In this document: positions 11,381 to 24,155 of the stretch, in pieces
Layout of the letters: each line of letters opens with the position of its first letter
Numbering within the stretch: the first letter of the stretch is position 1
Assembly: GCA_947623455.1 (NCBI GenBank)
Contig: OX392535.1
Coordinates: 35,240,688-35,304,687 of the forward strand
Length of the DNA stretch: 64,000 nt
Source of the DNA: Mimachlamys varia
Lineage: Eukaryota > Mollusca > Bivalvia > Pectinida > Pectinidae
Reading direction: 5' to 3'
The notes under the pieces: generated by a model
What the model was told of the DNA's origin: nothing
The model's database searches: none
The model's input: only the letters and a program-made list of their open reading frames with translations
Position numbers and translations under genes: made by a program

Positions 11381-13040
11381 GTGTAACGTTATAGACAATT
11401 TGAGTATTATTCAAAACAAAGTTTGCTTTGTAAACAGATTTTAACATAGCATCCCACTCTGGAAATTATTAAATTTGAAATTTTACAAATATAATTATTT
11501 TATACAGAATAAGTGACTGGGTATGAATTTCTATAACACAGACTGAACGTGGAAATTTGATTAGATTTTAAAATGATATAGTAATAGCAACAGAATTCAG
11601 ATTTGAATGATTTCATAGTTAATAATTTTCAGTAAATTAAGACCCAAAATTATCATGATAGAATTATGGCACATTAGTCGCTGCTACTCAGTATTCAGGT
11701 CATGTAAAGTCACCAAGAAAAAGCAAATGGGGAATATTCTTGTATCTTCTGTTCGAAGGTTCCAGCATGTTAAATTTTAAAGGCCCAATACACGTAACTT
11801 CAGGAATTTTTTTGTGATTCTGAAAAATTCTGAAAAAAAATCCAGTTGATAACCATGCACAAAGAAATATAAAATGAAGTAAACCTGTGCGGTAACTAAC
11901 AAGAAATTCTTGACAGAAAAATCCAAAGAATTGAAAATAATTCAGGTGGGGTCCACTTCAACAACAAGCCGAAGTTAGAAGACAGTTCAAAATGGATGCA
12001 TGTTTACAAATACCGAATTTTAACTGCTGCCGCACCGGTAATCGCGTAAGAATTCATCTTGAATATTGTTGATATCAGTTAATCTTAACTAAATCTATAA
12101 ATATAAAAAGTTATCAGGCTTGATTTTCGCTTCAAGTTTTGCCGAAAGTTACGTATATTGGGCCTTTAAATATTAAGGAATAGTCCGTCCTCCATATCCA
12201 GAGGTTACGTTCACCTACACTTTCTATACCCCTGGAATATGTCCTGGCAAAACTGAAGGTATGTTAATTTGCTAGGCTGATGCCTGTCTCTGGAAGATAG
12301 CAAAGGAGCAACAACCATCTTCAAAGCTTGTCAATTTTTACCATTACGTGATTACGAGATTCTTGTGACGTACCTCAAAGGATCAAACTAGTCTTATAGC
12401 CTCACCAACAAGGCAGCGCACATAAAGCCTTCAGTTTCACCATGACATATTCTAGAGGGGTAAAGAGTGTAGGTGCATGTAACCCTTGGATGTTGAGGAT
12501 TGTAATGATCATAAAATCACTGTATATGTGGAGCCTTATAGAGATTAGCTTACATATATAGAAAACACACGCAATAAGAGAAAGTTTTAATCTCTCCAGA
12601 ATTATAATAATGTTATTCGTGAAATAACTGTTGTGGTTGATGGCTTCGTGGATTCGTGTAAGTCTGCACACTGTTGAAGTCACTTACCTGCTGTGGATAC
12701 TCCATACTGCACACACTTTGTCATATATACCAATAGTTGATGGTGTCCGGCTAACGTTTAATGTCATTCGGTGGATGTGACGTCAGGTTAATCTATTTAT
12801 GTCATTCAGTGGATCTGTTTAATTTACATATTTACACTTTCACACATAGTAAATGTGACATTGTGGAATTTTCGTCTTACTTTATGACTTGTATAGAATT
12901 GACACATCATTTGCTTATTGACACATCATTGGCCTATTGACACTGCGGACTAACTCAGAAATCTTACAATCTGCAAACACAGTCAGCTTATGCAAGTAAA
13001 AGCAATATGGCTTCTGTGTAAATTATTATTATTTAATAAA
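11381..13040 (+). other. Probable PTPN9 3' UTR and flank
   Basis: This is non-coding, AT-rich sequence after the stop. An AATAAA hexamer at 13035-13040 is one plausible poly(A) signal, but several AATAAA hexamers occur downstream and the true end cannot be fixed from sequence. No credible ORF is present on either strand. Confidence 0.4.
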
Positions 13041-15136
13041 ACACTTGATTTTTGGGGTAATTGAATCCACTAAAATATTGTTTTTTACTGTGGAACAGTT
13101 GTAAATATTCAAAGAAAATTTTTCAGCTCAATTTGAATTTTTGCGAGTCCAGAATGTTGTCTGTTAATTTCAGTGATAATCAGTAAATAACATCTGCTAA
13201 TTGACACCTATAGAATACAAGTTTTATCCAGTTCAAACAATTTAGAAGACTGTTACAAGTCACTTACTTCACCTCTGGTTAATTCATTAGAAATTTCACG
13301 ACAACCGTGACTGATAATTTTATATCCAGTTTTTGTCGTAAAGATCCATTTGTGAGCCCAGCCATACTGAGTTTGAAGTATTGTGGCATGGGGTCTTGTA
13401 GATATATAAAAAAAGTCAGGAACACTTATGTTACGCAATAAAGTCAAATGATAAAATGTCAGAAGAGGAATGAAGGTCTTTGGGTCCCTCTTGGTTGAAC
13501 TATCGGTTGAACTATAAAGACTAATTTTAGTGGTATGTTGAGAGTAAGTTATCATGTTGTTTAAACCAAAACAGATTTTTACAAGTGAATCTCGTTATCT
13601 CAAAGTTTATGTGTGTCTTCAAGTTGGGCGAGTTTGAATGTATCTGAGCTGTATGAGTTTCAAAATAATAAGGTCAGCCATATAAAGGACTACATGTATT
13701 GATGAAATTTTTCATTCTGAAGTTTTTGAATATTTTGTTTCCTTTTCTCCACCTGTGACAAAAGGGCTGAGGTTTATAATTAAAGTTGTGCTACCTATGT
13801 GACGTTTCATGATCCTGTTTATACTTGTGTATCAATCATATCCCACTCTATACTTGTGATTAAATGTTGTATGTTGACAATTTTCTACATTTGTTTTCTA
13901 AAACATTGAAATATTTTAACAACTTTTGCACTGAATGAATATAAATTGAATGTTTTCCAAATCTGTTTTCTAACTTCAAAGCATCTTTTCGACTTCTTCA
14001 GTCCATGTCTTCTAACTAGTATGGATTATCTCTGTTCAAGTTTGTCTATGAGAGAGTCTGTAGAGTATTTTTTGTTGGTCGCAGCCTGTCAATGCTAGAA
14101 TCTTTAACTTATATGTAAAAAAAATATATAAACTTTATTTATTTTACAACAATTGCGAAACAAGTTATTTTAACTTATATAGATCACTTTTGTTGGCCCG
14201 GATGTTAGTGCACCGGGGTTTTAGTAAGGGTGGAAACCTGAATACCTAGAAAATCCACATGTCAGGCAGGTGACCCCATACTTTTTCATGTCAAAAAGGG
14301 GAATTGAACCCTGACTTCAAGTCCCTATTCACTGCAACACCGAACCACCCTGTCTTGACTTCATCTGGTTTCACATTCTAAACTTTCATCATTTTGTGAC
14401 GAAATGAATTTTTCTGAAGAAGAAATTGTTGCTTTTATTTGTAATGACTATTTTCTGTGATTAGTACTTGGACATAAGTTATTTTTGAATCAATATGGTA
14501 TTTGTAATAATGTTATTAAAGCGGAAACTAATGCCTGCAAAGCTTAATTACTTAATCATGAATCAGTTCATTAATTAATGGTTTTGCAGCAAACCATATA
14601 TTATGTAATTATTTGAAAAAAAAAAATCCAAACAAAACAACTATTAATTATAATATTCACATTACTCATTTTTTGAGTAAAACTATGGTAAACGTTCATA
14701 TTATTTGTGTTTCAGAATCATAGGAAAGAGTACTAATAAATGATAACAGTTTTGCTCACAACACTTCAGGCAAACCAATTTCTAGTCTAAAAAATGTTTT
14801 AGTAAAAGTCACTAAAGACCACTTTTTTCTTTTAGCAAATAAGAATTTACTTTAGCAACTTAATATTAACAAAGGTTGTGACGCATTTAACATACCATTC
14901 ATTGAATTGGATTATACATTTATAGGGAGTCAGTGTTTATGAAAATGGTTTATTCAGCACAAATTCCATTAGCAAAAGTAGCTAAAGGCAAATATTTTTT
15001 TTTGCATATAAGCATTTCATTTCGTTAATAACGAAAATGCTAATGGCTAGAGTGAGTACAGATGCATATTCTGAAGCTACATTACAATGGTTTGCTTCAA
15101 CAAAAAGCAGTTCTTGTAGAATAATTTGGATGTCAA
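13041..15136. other. Non-coding flank with a possible SINE remnant
   Basis: This is AT-rich sequence without credible ORFs. At about 14185-14365 the minus strand contains GGGTTCAATTCCCC (box B-like) and a CCTGACATGTGGATTTTC body, suggesting a decayed tRNA-derived SINE. Nothing else is recognised. Confidence 0.4.
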
Positions 15137-15230
15137 TTAACTCATTCACCCCTGAAGACACATTTGATCTCTTCCAGTTCAGACGTTGGAATAGTTCATT
15201 TTGAATTTTCAGGGGTGAATAAATAACTTA
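15137..15230 (+). mobile_element. Small palindromic element, full copy
   Basis: The ends TTAACTCATTCACCCCTGAA and TTTTCAGGGGTGAATAAATA are inverted repeats. The core is CTCTTCCAGTTCAGACGTTG. This ~90-bp sequence is the reference copy for the family in this window. Confidence 0.8.
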
Positions 15231-15939
15231 AGGTATTTGAGTGTATTGTTTGTTGAAACGGCTGCCACCATTTCCTTGTTTTGTTTACAATGTTAAATAT
15301 AATTTTGTCGTAAGTGCTACATAGTTACACAATAGCACAGCATTAGTTTTCCATGTATGTATATATAGCATATTTATTGTTTACAGTACATGTATACCCA
15401 ATGTGCGAAAGTAATTCATAAAGTTCCATAGACAAAAGGTCTATGAACATTTCAAACTGCATAGACCCAACAAAATTTCCAGACTGGATTTTTCCATCAG
15501 TGTCAATTAACCACTTAATACAGAGTGATCTTCCCTCCTTCAATTTCTACTGATGTTTGAACAAAAATTGTTTTGCAAATACAAATTCAGCAAATCAAAT
15601 ATGGAAATTAACAATACACAAGAGAAATTCAGTTGATACGATTTATTCAAACAGTTTTGATACTTTTTCGACATTCATGAGCAACTAAATTGCTTGAACA
15701 TCAGGTCTACTGTACTAGCATTTTGCATAGACCGACAGGTTTTCCTGTGGCTTCGGTCTATTGCTACTTTCACACATTGTATAATATCTGTGCTGTAAAA
15801 GAATGTACAAGATGCAGAAACACACCAATCTTTATCGAAATACAGTATACCATCTCTTTCACATTGGTTCTTGTAGAAATTTGTTCTGAACATTAATTTC
15901 ACTTGTACTTGTTTATGAGATGTGTATGAAGACTGTATA

Positions 15940-16570
15940 TTTGTTCAGAGTTTTGTACATTGTATAGATACATTTGTACATGTATTAAATCTTTGTACAT
16001 CTGTATGTACATTATTTTACATTTTTACGAAGATTTTGTACATTTGTATTGAAATCATACTATGTATGGAATACATATTACAGTTATACAATTGTATAAA
16101 TGTTTCGTACATTTGTATCGAAATCAACTTTACAATTGTATGAATGTATTTTGTACATTTGTATGGAAATGATACTTATGTATACATAGTACATTTTTAT
16201 ACAATGTTTAATTATAATGTTGTTTGTACAATTGTAGAGGAATTATACTTTGTATACATGGTACATTTGTATACAATATTCAATTACACAGTTGTATGGA
16301 TGCTCTTCATACATTGGTATAGAAATCATACATTGTATTATGCATGGTACATTTGTATACAACATTTGGTTATACAATTGTATGAATGCTGTTTGTACGT
16401 TTGTATAGAAATTTTGTATTTGTATACATGTTATGTACATTCTTGCATTTGTATGAAATTAAATGTTTTATTTGATATTTTGTACCTAGGTATGTGATAT
16501 ATATTGTACATTTGTATGGACATTTTGTACATCAGTAAAAAGATTTTTCAGTATGTGCATGACAATTTGT
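15940..16570 (+). repeat. Low-complexity, degenerate tandem repeat rich in TACATTTGTA
   Basis: Irregular ~105-120-bp units are built from TTTGTACATTTGTAT, ATACAATTGTATGAATG and similar self-complementary words. Open frames across it come from the composition, not from a gene. Confidence 0.75.
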
Positions 16571-16826
16571 ATACACATTTATTTTGTGGTACTGTTTCAG
16601 ATTTATCTCGAAACAGTTTTAAAATTTGGTATTACGTAGAAGTGGTGATAACCATGGTGTATATAAAATGTTTCTGACCAGCTTTAAATTGTTTAGTATA
16701 CTAGTCTGCATACAAGCTTATATATAATATATAAATAATTAACAACTCATTGTGTTAATTAAATATTTGTATTTAACTGGATTCTGGCCATGACTATTGT
16801 ACTTCCTGTATTTTACTGATTGAACT

Positions 16827-17263
16827 TACCGTATATCGTTTGTTTTTTAGCGAGTGTCTAATTTTTGCTATGTTCGCGACAATACTCCATCACGAAAAAT
16901 AAAATATCGCTAAAATTAGTTCCATTATAACAGTATGAAGATACAGTACAAGATGAAATAATTAGGTGTAAAAATGGTTGGTAAAACTGTATGATCACCT
17001 CGGAACACAACTTTAGTGGCCCTACAACAGCATATTGTCATGCTACTGTATCATTCGCGATAACATTTGATGCAATACCTGAACGTTTTCAATAGATATG
17101 ATTGTCCATTACAAATTTGTTTGTGCTGTATATGAAACTTACGCTAAACTTACTTATTGTAATTGAATCAACGCTAAAAATAAACTACGCTAAATATAAA
17201 ACCTGTGATTTTGTACAGAAAACGTGAAATTAAGCGTACGCTAAAAAAACCCGATATACAGTA
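16827..17263. mobile_element. DNA-transposon-like element with inverted ends
   Basis: The left end TACCGTATATCG...TTTTTTAGCG matches the inverted right end CGCTAAAAAAACCCGATATA. The ~390-bp interior repeats GCTAAA/CGCTAA words but has no ORF. It is probably a non-autonomous element. Confidence 0.6.
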
Positions 17264-17966
17264 TTTTCAAGCCAGTAAAATTCCCCACAGCTTAAAAAAC
17301 CAAAGAAGGTCATACAGAAAATAGAATTTCCTCCCTTTATTTAATTGTTAAAGTAAGATTTCAATCTTATAATATTTTTCTTTGATCTGAATCATGATCC
17401 TAGAAAAACAATTGAAGAAAATTCATTTTCATACAAAAAGAAAAGACACCATGACATATTAATATTGTCTGTCTGTCCGTGGTTACAATTTCTAACATCG
17501 TTTTGTTTCTGTGATAATGATATAATGTAAATAGCATTAGTTTTAACTTATATATTCTTGGCATTATATTCATCTTGGCAAACTTGACATTTTTCTATAC
17601 CTATTTTCTACGACCATTTTACACTTTGTCACGTTTTCTTCTCCAAACTTATTTTTGTTGAATTTTGTTATTATCATTTATGGCGCACACGGAGCTATAA
17701 TCACCATATCTGGCCAATACCAAAGACGGAATGCTATTACCGGAATATATATTCAGGTTGTTATCTTGTACCTATAGATTGGCCAGTAAAATGTTTGTTA
17801 TAACCATTAAGTAATTTTTCATCAGCTTTGAACACATTGTTTGATTTATTATGCTATAACCACCTCTATCCTGCGTTCATGATATGATGTTCATGATATC
17901 AACACTTATGTTATAGACGTTATCCGTCCCTCTGTCCATGTATTCCGTTACATGTATTTCTGATTA

Positions 17967-18166
17967 TTAATTTACCCCTGAAGTCACTTTTGAACTCTTC
18001 CAGTTCATAGGCTCGAATAGGTCATTGTGAAATTTCAGGGGTGAATAAGATTAAGTTGTAAAGATAATTAGATGGTTCATCATTCACCTCTGAAAACACG
18101 TTTGAACTCTTCCAGTTCAAAGGTTCGAATAGTTCATTATGAAATTTCAGAAGTAAATAAGTTAAG
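17967..18166 (+). mobile_element. Paired small palindromic elements in unit A
   Basis: Two head-to-tail copies, 17967-18055 and 18075-18166. Both show ACCCCTGAA/ACCTCTGAA left ends, a CTCTTCCAGTTCA core and TTTCAG...GAATAAG right ends. Confidence 0.75.
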
Positions 18167-21106
18167 TCGTAAAGGTAAATAGATCCTAAATTAAAAAGCT
18201 TCTCACAATTACTAATAAATCAGAAACATTCAAACAAAGAATATTGTATCTATTGACAGTTGTTTTATGGTTTCAAATCCTGGAGTATAAGTTGCTTGAG
18301 GAAATAGTGATATCAAGGTCAAAGCAACTGTTAAGGGTCAAAGTTCAAATTTTCTGAATGAGTAAGTTTCGAAGGTATCAGAAAACTGTTGAGACATATG
18401 TGTCACTAACAGATGTTTGTCTGTTTTTGAAAGATTGTTGATTGATCTTCAGATTCAGACCATGTTTCTTTCATTAAAATATTGATTTATGTTTGACCGC
18501 AGTTGTTTCCCTTTGATTGGTGGTTCATTGTACCAGTCTGTATTCACTTAACTTTGTTCAACTTTAGAATCTCTTGACAAAGACAACAAATGGCTATTGT
18601 TTTAGATAGAAAGTCTGTTCATGATGGTTTATTTTTTGTGACAGCCTACAGTTATTTTGTTTTGAATGAAGAAAATGTTTTGTTTGATATATTATGACAT
18701 CAGTGTTTATTCAATATTATATATATAATGACATCATAACACCACTTCTTGTTCAAATTTTTTACACAAGTTGTATATTCTTTCATATGATTTCATGTAT
18801 GAATTGTTTACATCACATTTGGCATTGGTTTGTAAATGTCTCTCTAGTTTTTTGCCTGAAACTATCCACAGATAAATGATTTCATGTATGAATTGTTTAC
18901 ATCACATTTGGCATTGGTTTGTAAATGTATGTCCAGTTTTTTGCCTGAAACTATCCACAGATAAAAGTCTAAAGATAACTTGTTAACAAAAGCAGAAATT
19001 AGTCCAATAAAATATGATTGTTTTAGATATAAAAAGTTAACGTAGGATGTGGCTACTGGCTAAATCTACCTGGGGTATACTCTGTTGTGTTATGACCTAC
19101 TTTCTCTAGTTTGTTTTAGATTACAGTGGCTGTATAAGTCAGCTATGTTTAGCTCACCTACCTGAAGGGCACGTCTTTTCTTCAAACAAATTCTTTTCAA
19201 TTATCAAAAGGCCCTGAGTACTTATATTAGGCCTGACGCATGCTGGGATAAAGGGTTGACGCTGATATGTTGCCTGTAGTTGTATTATAGCAGGTGAGCG
19301 ATTCAGGTCTATTGGGCCTCTTATTTCACAACCAATAAATGTGCCTTTTTGATGACTTGTACATTATGTACTCTGTACAGTGTAAAGCGTAAATACAACG
19401 CATTATATTTGACTTGATTCAGCTACGACTTGTTCGTTTGCTTGGTCCTGTACTAGTCATTGAAAGGTCATATATAAATATCAATTGGTTGTGTATATGT
19501 TTTCAGAGTCAATATACGGTCACCAAATTGTCAACGTTTTCATGTTGGAAGTTAAGTTTACTCTGTTGTCAAGGTCATCGATTTGTACAAGATGGATACT
19601 AATTGGCAAGGTCGTCAAAATCAATACATTAAAGGTCACGAAAATTGTCATTGTCAAGGAGTTGTTATAAAAGAGTACCAAATTCTCAAAGTCATTACCA
19701 GATTTTAGGTTGCCATGTTGTTATTCAAGGTCGTCAAGGTTAACAAGCTTGTTCGGTTGTTATCGTCATGGTAACCAAGTTGTGCAGTGAAGGCTCCAGA
19801 ACGTCATTGTCACAATGTCTCTTGCCGTATAATTGTCGTACTCACTGTTTCAATAAAATTCTTCAATGGCTGGTTTCTAATGTCAGCGTTAATGATAAAA
19901 AGGTTTCCGTGGAAATTTGTAGATATGGTAAATGTATTTGATTATAAAGCTTGATACTGGGTGTTGTCGCCCACTTATTACCCTGTATGTATGTACATGT
20001 TGTATACAGTGTTTATAACTGTGTTTATAACTAGTCTACATTTCATTGTTGTCGACATTTTTGTAGAAAACGCCAGCGAGAAGCTGTTCAACCATTTTAT
20101 TGTCTAGCATCCATTTTTTTTTTTTTTTGTATTTATTTCTTTTCTATTTTTTATTGTACAAAATGTACTATAATATTGATTATGCTTAATTTATACAGTA
20201 TTGATAATATTGTTGTAACTGTTGTAACCAATGACAATAAAGATGTATGCTAATGTGTATGATGTAGGTCTGGTTATTTTTATACGTCCATTTTATTTGA
20301 CAAAACGTATTATGGGATTGGTTGTCCGTCATTCTGTCTTAAACTTTTGTCCGGGGACCTTATCCAAATGCTTGATTCAAATATATGAGGAAGAGTTATT
20401 GTCCCTTGCATATTTTACAATCTTAATGTTGTCCAGAGATCTGTTCCCGCAGTTTTCGATGGATCGCTTTCAAACATTGTACTTTTATTTCCAATGACAT
20501 AAAGTTATGTTTGCCTGAATAAGGATTTGATTTGACTAAAGTTGGAAGAGTTATCTCCCCTTACATAAATATTCAGAGATGAAAGCTGTGCTTTCTTATA
20601 TTTGTGACATTGCTTGTGAACAGAAGTTTTTCATATTTCGACCATATTTGCATTGTGATACTATTATATCTTTCACTTTGGTATGAAACAGGTGTATATT
20701 GCCCTGCAGCACTGTTGGCATTTTTATGCCTCCCATCATGAACTGGCGATTGCATATATAGTTGCCCTTGTCAGTCGCTCTCTGTTCAGTCTTTTAATTA
20801 GAAAAAAAAACTGACCAACAGTCAAAGTTAAAGAGGTGAAGGTCACTGATTCAAAGGCCAAAGCAACCATTTGTAACTTTCTTTTTTGAGAAGTCAATTG
20901 AACAAAGATCAAAGTCACTTACCGATAGTTTGATGTTTGGGTTCAAAGCTCAAGGATTGGTGATTTTGGGAGATATATTCTGAACACGGTATTTGCTTAC
21001 CTATCAGTGTTCTCGCTTATACGTGGTTTAGGTTAATGATAATTTCAGTGTAAGGACAAAACCAAAAAAAGTTATTGGTACTAGAACATCGAAATTCAGG
21101 GGACCG

Positions 21107-21345
21107 TAAAGGCCTCTTTTTGAATATTTCACTAATTTGACCCCTTTCGGCCCCTCCATCAGGCCCCTAGGGGGTTAGGACCTTATAGTTCCCAATTGCG
21201 GTGCCTCTTTGGCCAGGGAAGGTTCCTGCCAAATTTTCTTCAATTGGTTTTTCAGAAGAAGTTGAAAATATAAATTGTTTATTGACGGACGACGACGGAC
21301 AAAAGACGATTAGAATGAATAGGCCTTTGTCTCAGGTGACATAAA
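21107..21345 (-). mobile_element. Short relative of the 4339-7260 element (unit A; repeated at ~26019 and ~30932)
   Basis: It contains AGGGGACCGTAAAGGCCTC, TTTGACCCCTTTCGG, GACGGACGACGACGGACAAA and ends CTCAGGTGAC. These are the reverse complement of the ends of the 4339-7260 element, without its tandem interior. The recent duplication breakpoint lies inside this element. Confidence 0.65.
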
Positions 21346-22840
21346 AAGTCATTGATATTAAAAATAAATTTCAAACTTAACTTTGGTTTTCAGTTGGAAC
21401 ATTCGTGTCGCATACTGACACATCCATTTTTCTACATGATGTACTTTGGGTTTCCGATTAGTTGCCCAATAGTAATTAATCAAGTTGCCTCTGTCAGATT
21501 GTTTCCAGGGTCTACCTCAGAACCACAAGAACTGATCTTTTCTAATTCTGACACGGTGATGCACTTTGATATGTAGATGTTGTCTCAGATATCATGTCCC
21601 ATGCAAGGTATTATATGCAATACTTAAAATAAATATGACATTGGTGTGTTGTGGTTAATTGCATGTCTCTCCGTTTAAATGGTTTAAGTTGTTCTACTTT
21701 CACCTCACTACCGAATAGTTTGTTTATCAGCAGACGATACAATAAGGCAACCCATTTTCAGGACTCGCACAATTAAATCAGCCTATCACGGCGTGTTTCA
21801 TACGTTTGTAGTCCCTACCGAAAATTTGTTCCGGCTAAGTACAGTGATTCTGAATAATCTAAATAGGTAATTGTTGACATATTCTGCATTGAATGAAATC
21901 TATAGATATTTAACTTTACAAAAATGTATACTTTTGGTATATTTTGATATGTGACGGCGGATTGATATGGGGTCAAAAGTCAGAGGGTGTTCCCGTCCCA
22001 TTTCACTTGTTTGACATGTAAATTTCCGGTTGGCCGAAGCAGACGCCCGTAGCGAGCTAAACTGCCACGAAACTCCTGATAAAATGCCATTTGAAGTCTT
22101 TGCAATGTATGTATCTGTGAATCCAGGCAGTTGTCACTAGTGTTGAACTTCAAATATCAAAGTTATTAGCTCTAAAGCTTAGTAATAACAAAGTAAATTA
22201 TTTCGTTGTGTCGAGAGTCCTTCACGTGCCTATGCCAGACCCGGAACTTAACAATAGTAGCTAAGGCCTCTCTTATCTCTGGAAGTCATTCTCTATGTTC
22301 CAGGAGTGACGTTCATCTTTACTATCTGCTTTATTTTAATATGTTATGAAATTCCCATGTTAACGTTATGGATGCGACAAGGGGACTAGCATCCTTGATT
22401 CTCACGGGGTTAATCAGCTTGCATTCGTTATCTGCACCCATAACAAACGAAGGCCCCATGTACACCAACTTGTGTATGGATGCACGCATCAAATGAATCC
22501 TGGTCGCCATCGTCGGAAACCCACGTAACACTGCTCTAACTTAAACCAAAGAAGACGGAGCTATAATCACCATATCTGGCCAATACCAAACACTGAATGC
22601 TATTACCAGAATATATATTCAGGTTGTTATCTTGTACCTATAGATTGGCCAGTAAAATGTTTGTTATAACCATTAAGTAATTTTTCATCAGCTTTGAACA
22701 CATTGTTTGATTCATTATGCTATAACCACCTCTATCCTGCGTTCATGATATGCTGTTCATGATATCAACACTTATGACTTATGTTATAGACGTTATCCGT
22801 CCCATCTGTCCATGTATTCCGTTACATGTTTTTCTGATTA

Positions 22841-23040
22841 TTAATTAACCCCTGAAGTCACTTTTGAACTCTTCCAGTTCAAAGGTTAGAATAGTTCATT
22901 GTGAAATTTCAGGGGTGAATAAGATTAAGTTGTAAAGATAATTAGATGGTTCATCATTCACCTCTGAAAACACGTTTGAACTCTTCCAGTTCAAAGGTTC
23001 GAATAGTTCATTGTGAAATTTAAGGGGTGAATAAGTTAAG
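22841..23040 (+). mobile_element. Paired small palindromic elements in unit B
   Basis: This is the positional equivalent of the pair in unit A: 22841-22930 (TTAACCCCTGAAG ... TTTCAGGGGTGAATAAG) and 22948-23040. Confidence 0.75.
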
Positions 23041-23931
23041 TCATAAAGGTAATTAGATCTTTAATTATAAAGCTTCTCACAAATACTGATAAATCAGAAA
23101 CATTAAAACAAGGAATATTGAATCTACTGACAATAGTTTTATGGTTTCAAATCCTGGGTATAAGGTGCTTGAACAAACAGTGATATCAAGGTCAAGGCAA
23201 CTGTTAAGGGTCAAAGTTCAAATTTTCTGAATGACTTTAAGTTTCCAAGGTATCAGAAAATTGATTAGATGTCACTAACAGATGTTTGTCTGTTTTTGAA
23301 AGATTGTTGATTAATCTTCAGATTCAGACCATGTTTCTTTCATTAAAATATTGATTTATGTTTGACCGCAGTTGTTTCCCTTTGATTGGTGGTTCATTGT
23401 ACCAGTCTGTATTCACTTAATTTTGTTCAACTTTAGAATCTCTTGACAAAGACAACAAATTGCTATTGTTTTAGATAGAATGTCTGTTCATGATGGTTTA
23501 TTTTTTGTGACAGCCTACAGTTATTTTGTTTTGAATGAAGAAAATGTTTTGTTTGATATATTATGACATCAGTGTTTATTCCATATTATATATATAATGA
23601 CATCATAACACCACTTCTTGTTCAAATTTTTTTTTTACACAAGTTGTATATTCTTTCATATGATTTCATGTATGAATTGTTTACATCACATTTGGCATTG
23701 GTTTGTAAATGTATGTCAAGTTTTTTGCCTGAAACTATCCACAGATAAAAGTCTAAAGATAACTTGTTAACAAAAGCAGAAATTAGTCCAATAAAATATG
23801 ATTGTTTTAGATATAAAAAGTTAACGTGGGATGTGGCTACTGGCTAAATCTACCTGGGGTATACTCTGTTGTGTTATGACCTACTCTCTCTAGTTTGTTT
23901 TAGATTACAGTGGCTGTATTAGTCAGCTATT

Positions 23932-24155
23932 TTTAGCTCACCTACCTGAAGGGCACATGAGCATATGCTATTGTGCAGGGTCTGTGTCTAGCGTCTTTTC
24001 TTCAAACAATTTTTTTCAATAATCAAAAGGCCCTGCAAACTTTTATTAGGCCTGATGCACGCTGGGATAAAGGGCTGACACTGATATGTTGCCTGTAGAT
24101 ATATTATAGCAGGTGAGCAATTCAAGTCCACTGGGGCTCTTGTTTCACAACCAAT
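23932..24155. mobile_element. AGCTCACC...CAGGTGAGC element (unit B; also ~19150-19325 and ~28844-29067)
   Basis: It begins TTAGCTCACCTACCTGAAGG and ends CAGGTGAGCAATTCAAGTCC with GGGGCTCTTGTT. The inverted ends resemble those of 32819-34030. There is no ORF, and the unit A copy is shortened. Confidence 0.55.

Larger units (their letters stand above)
17690..22556 (+). repeat. Tandem array unit A (~4.87 kb)
   Basis: The unit starts at GGAGCTATAATCACCATATC and ends just before the same word at 22557. To about 21203 it is diverged from the other units. Examples are an 89-bp internal duplication at 18789-18966 and a ~70-bp block that is absent near 20350 but present in B near 25190. From about 21204 to its end it is almost identical to unit B. 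No protein-coding gene is supported. Confidence 0.85.

Noticed and set aside
15922..16497. 73- and 117-codon ORFs
   Set aside because: Composition of the TACATTTGTA low-complexity region; both strands are open.
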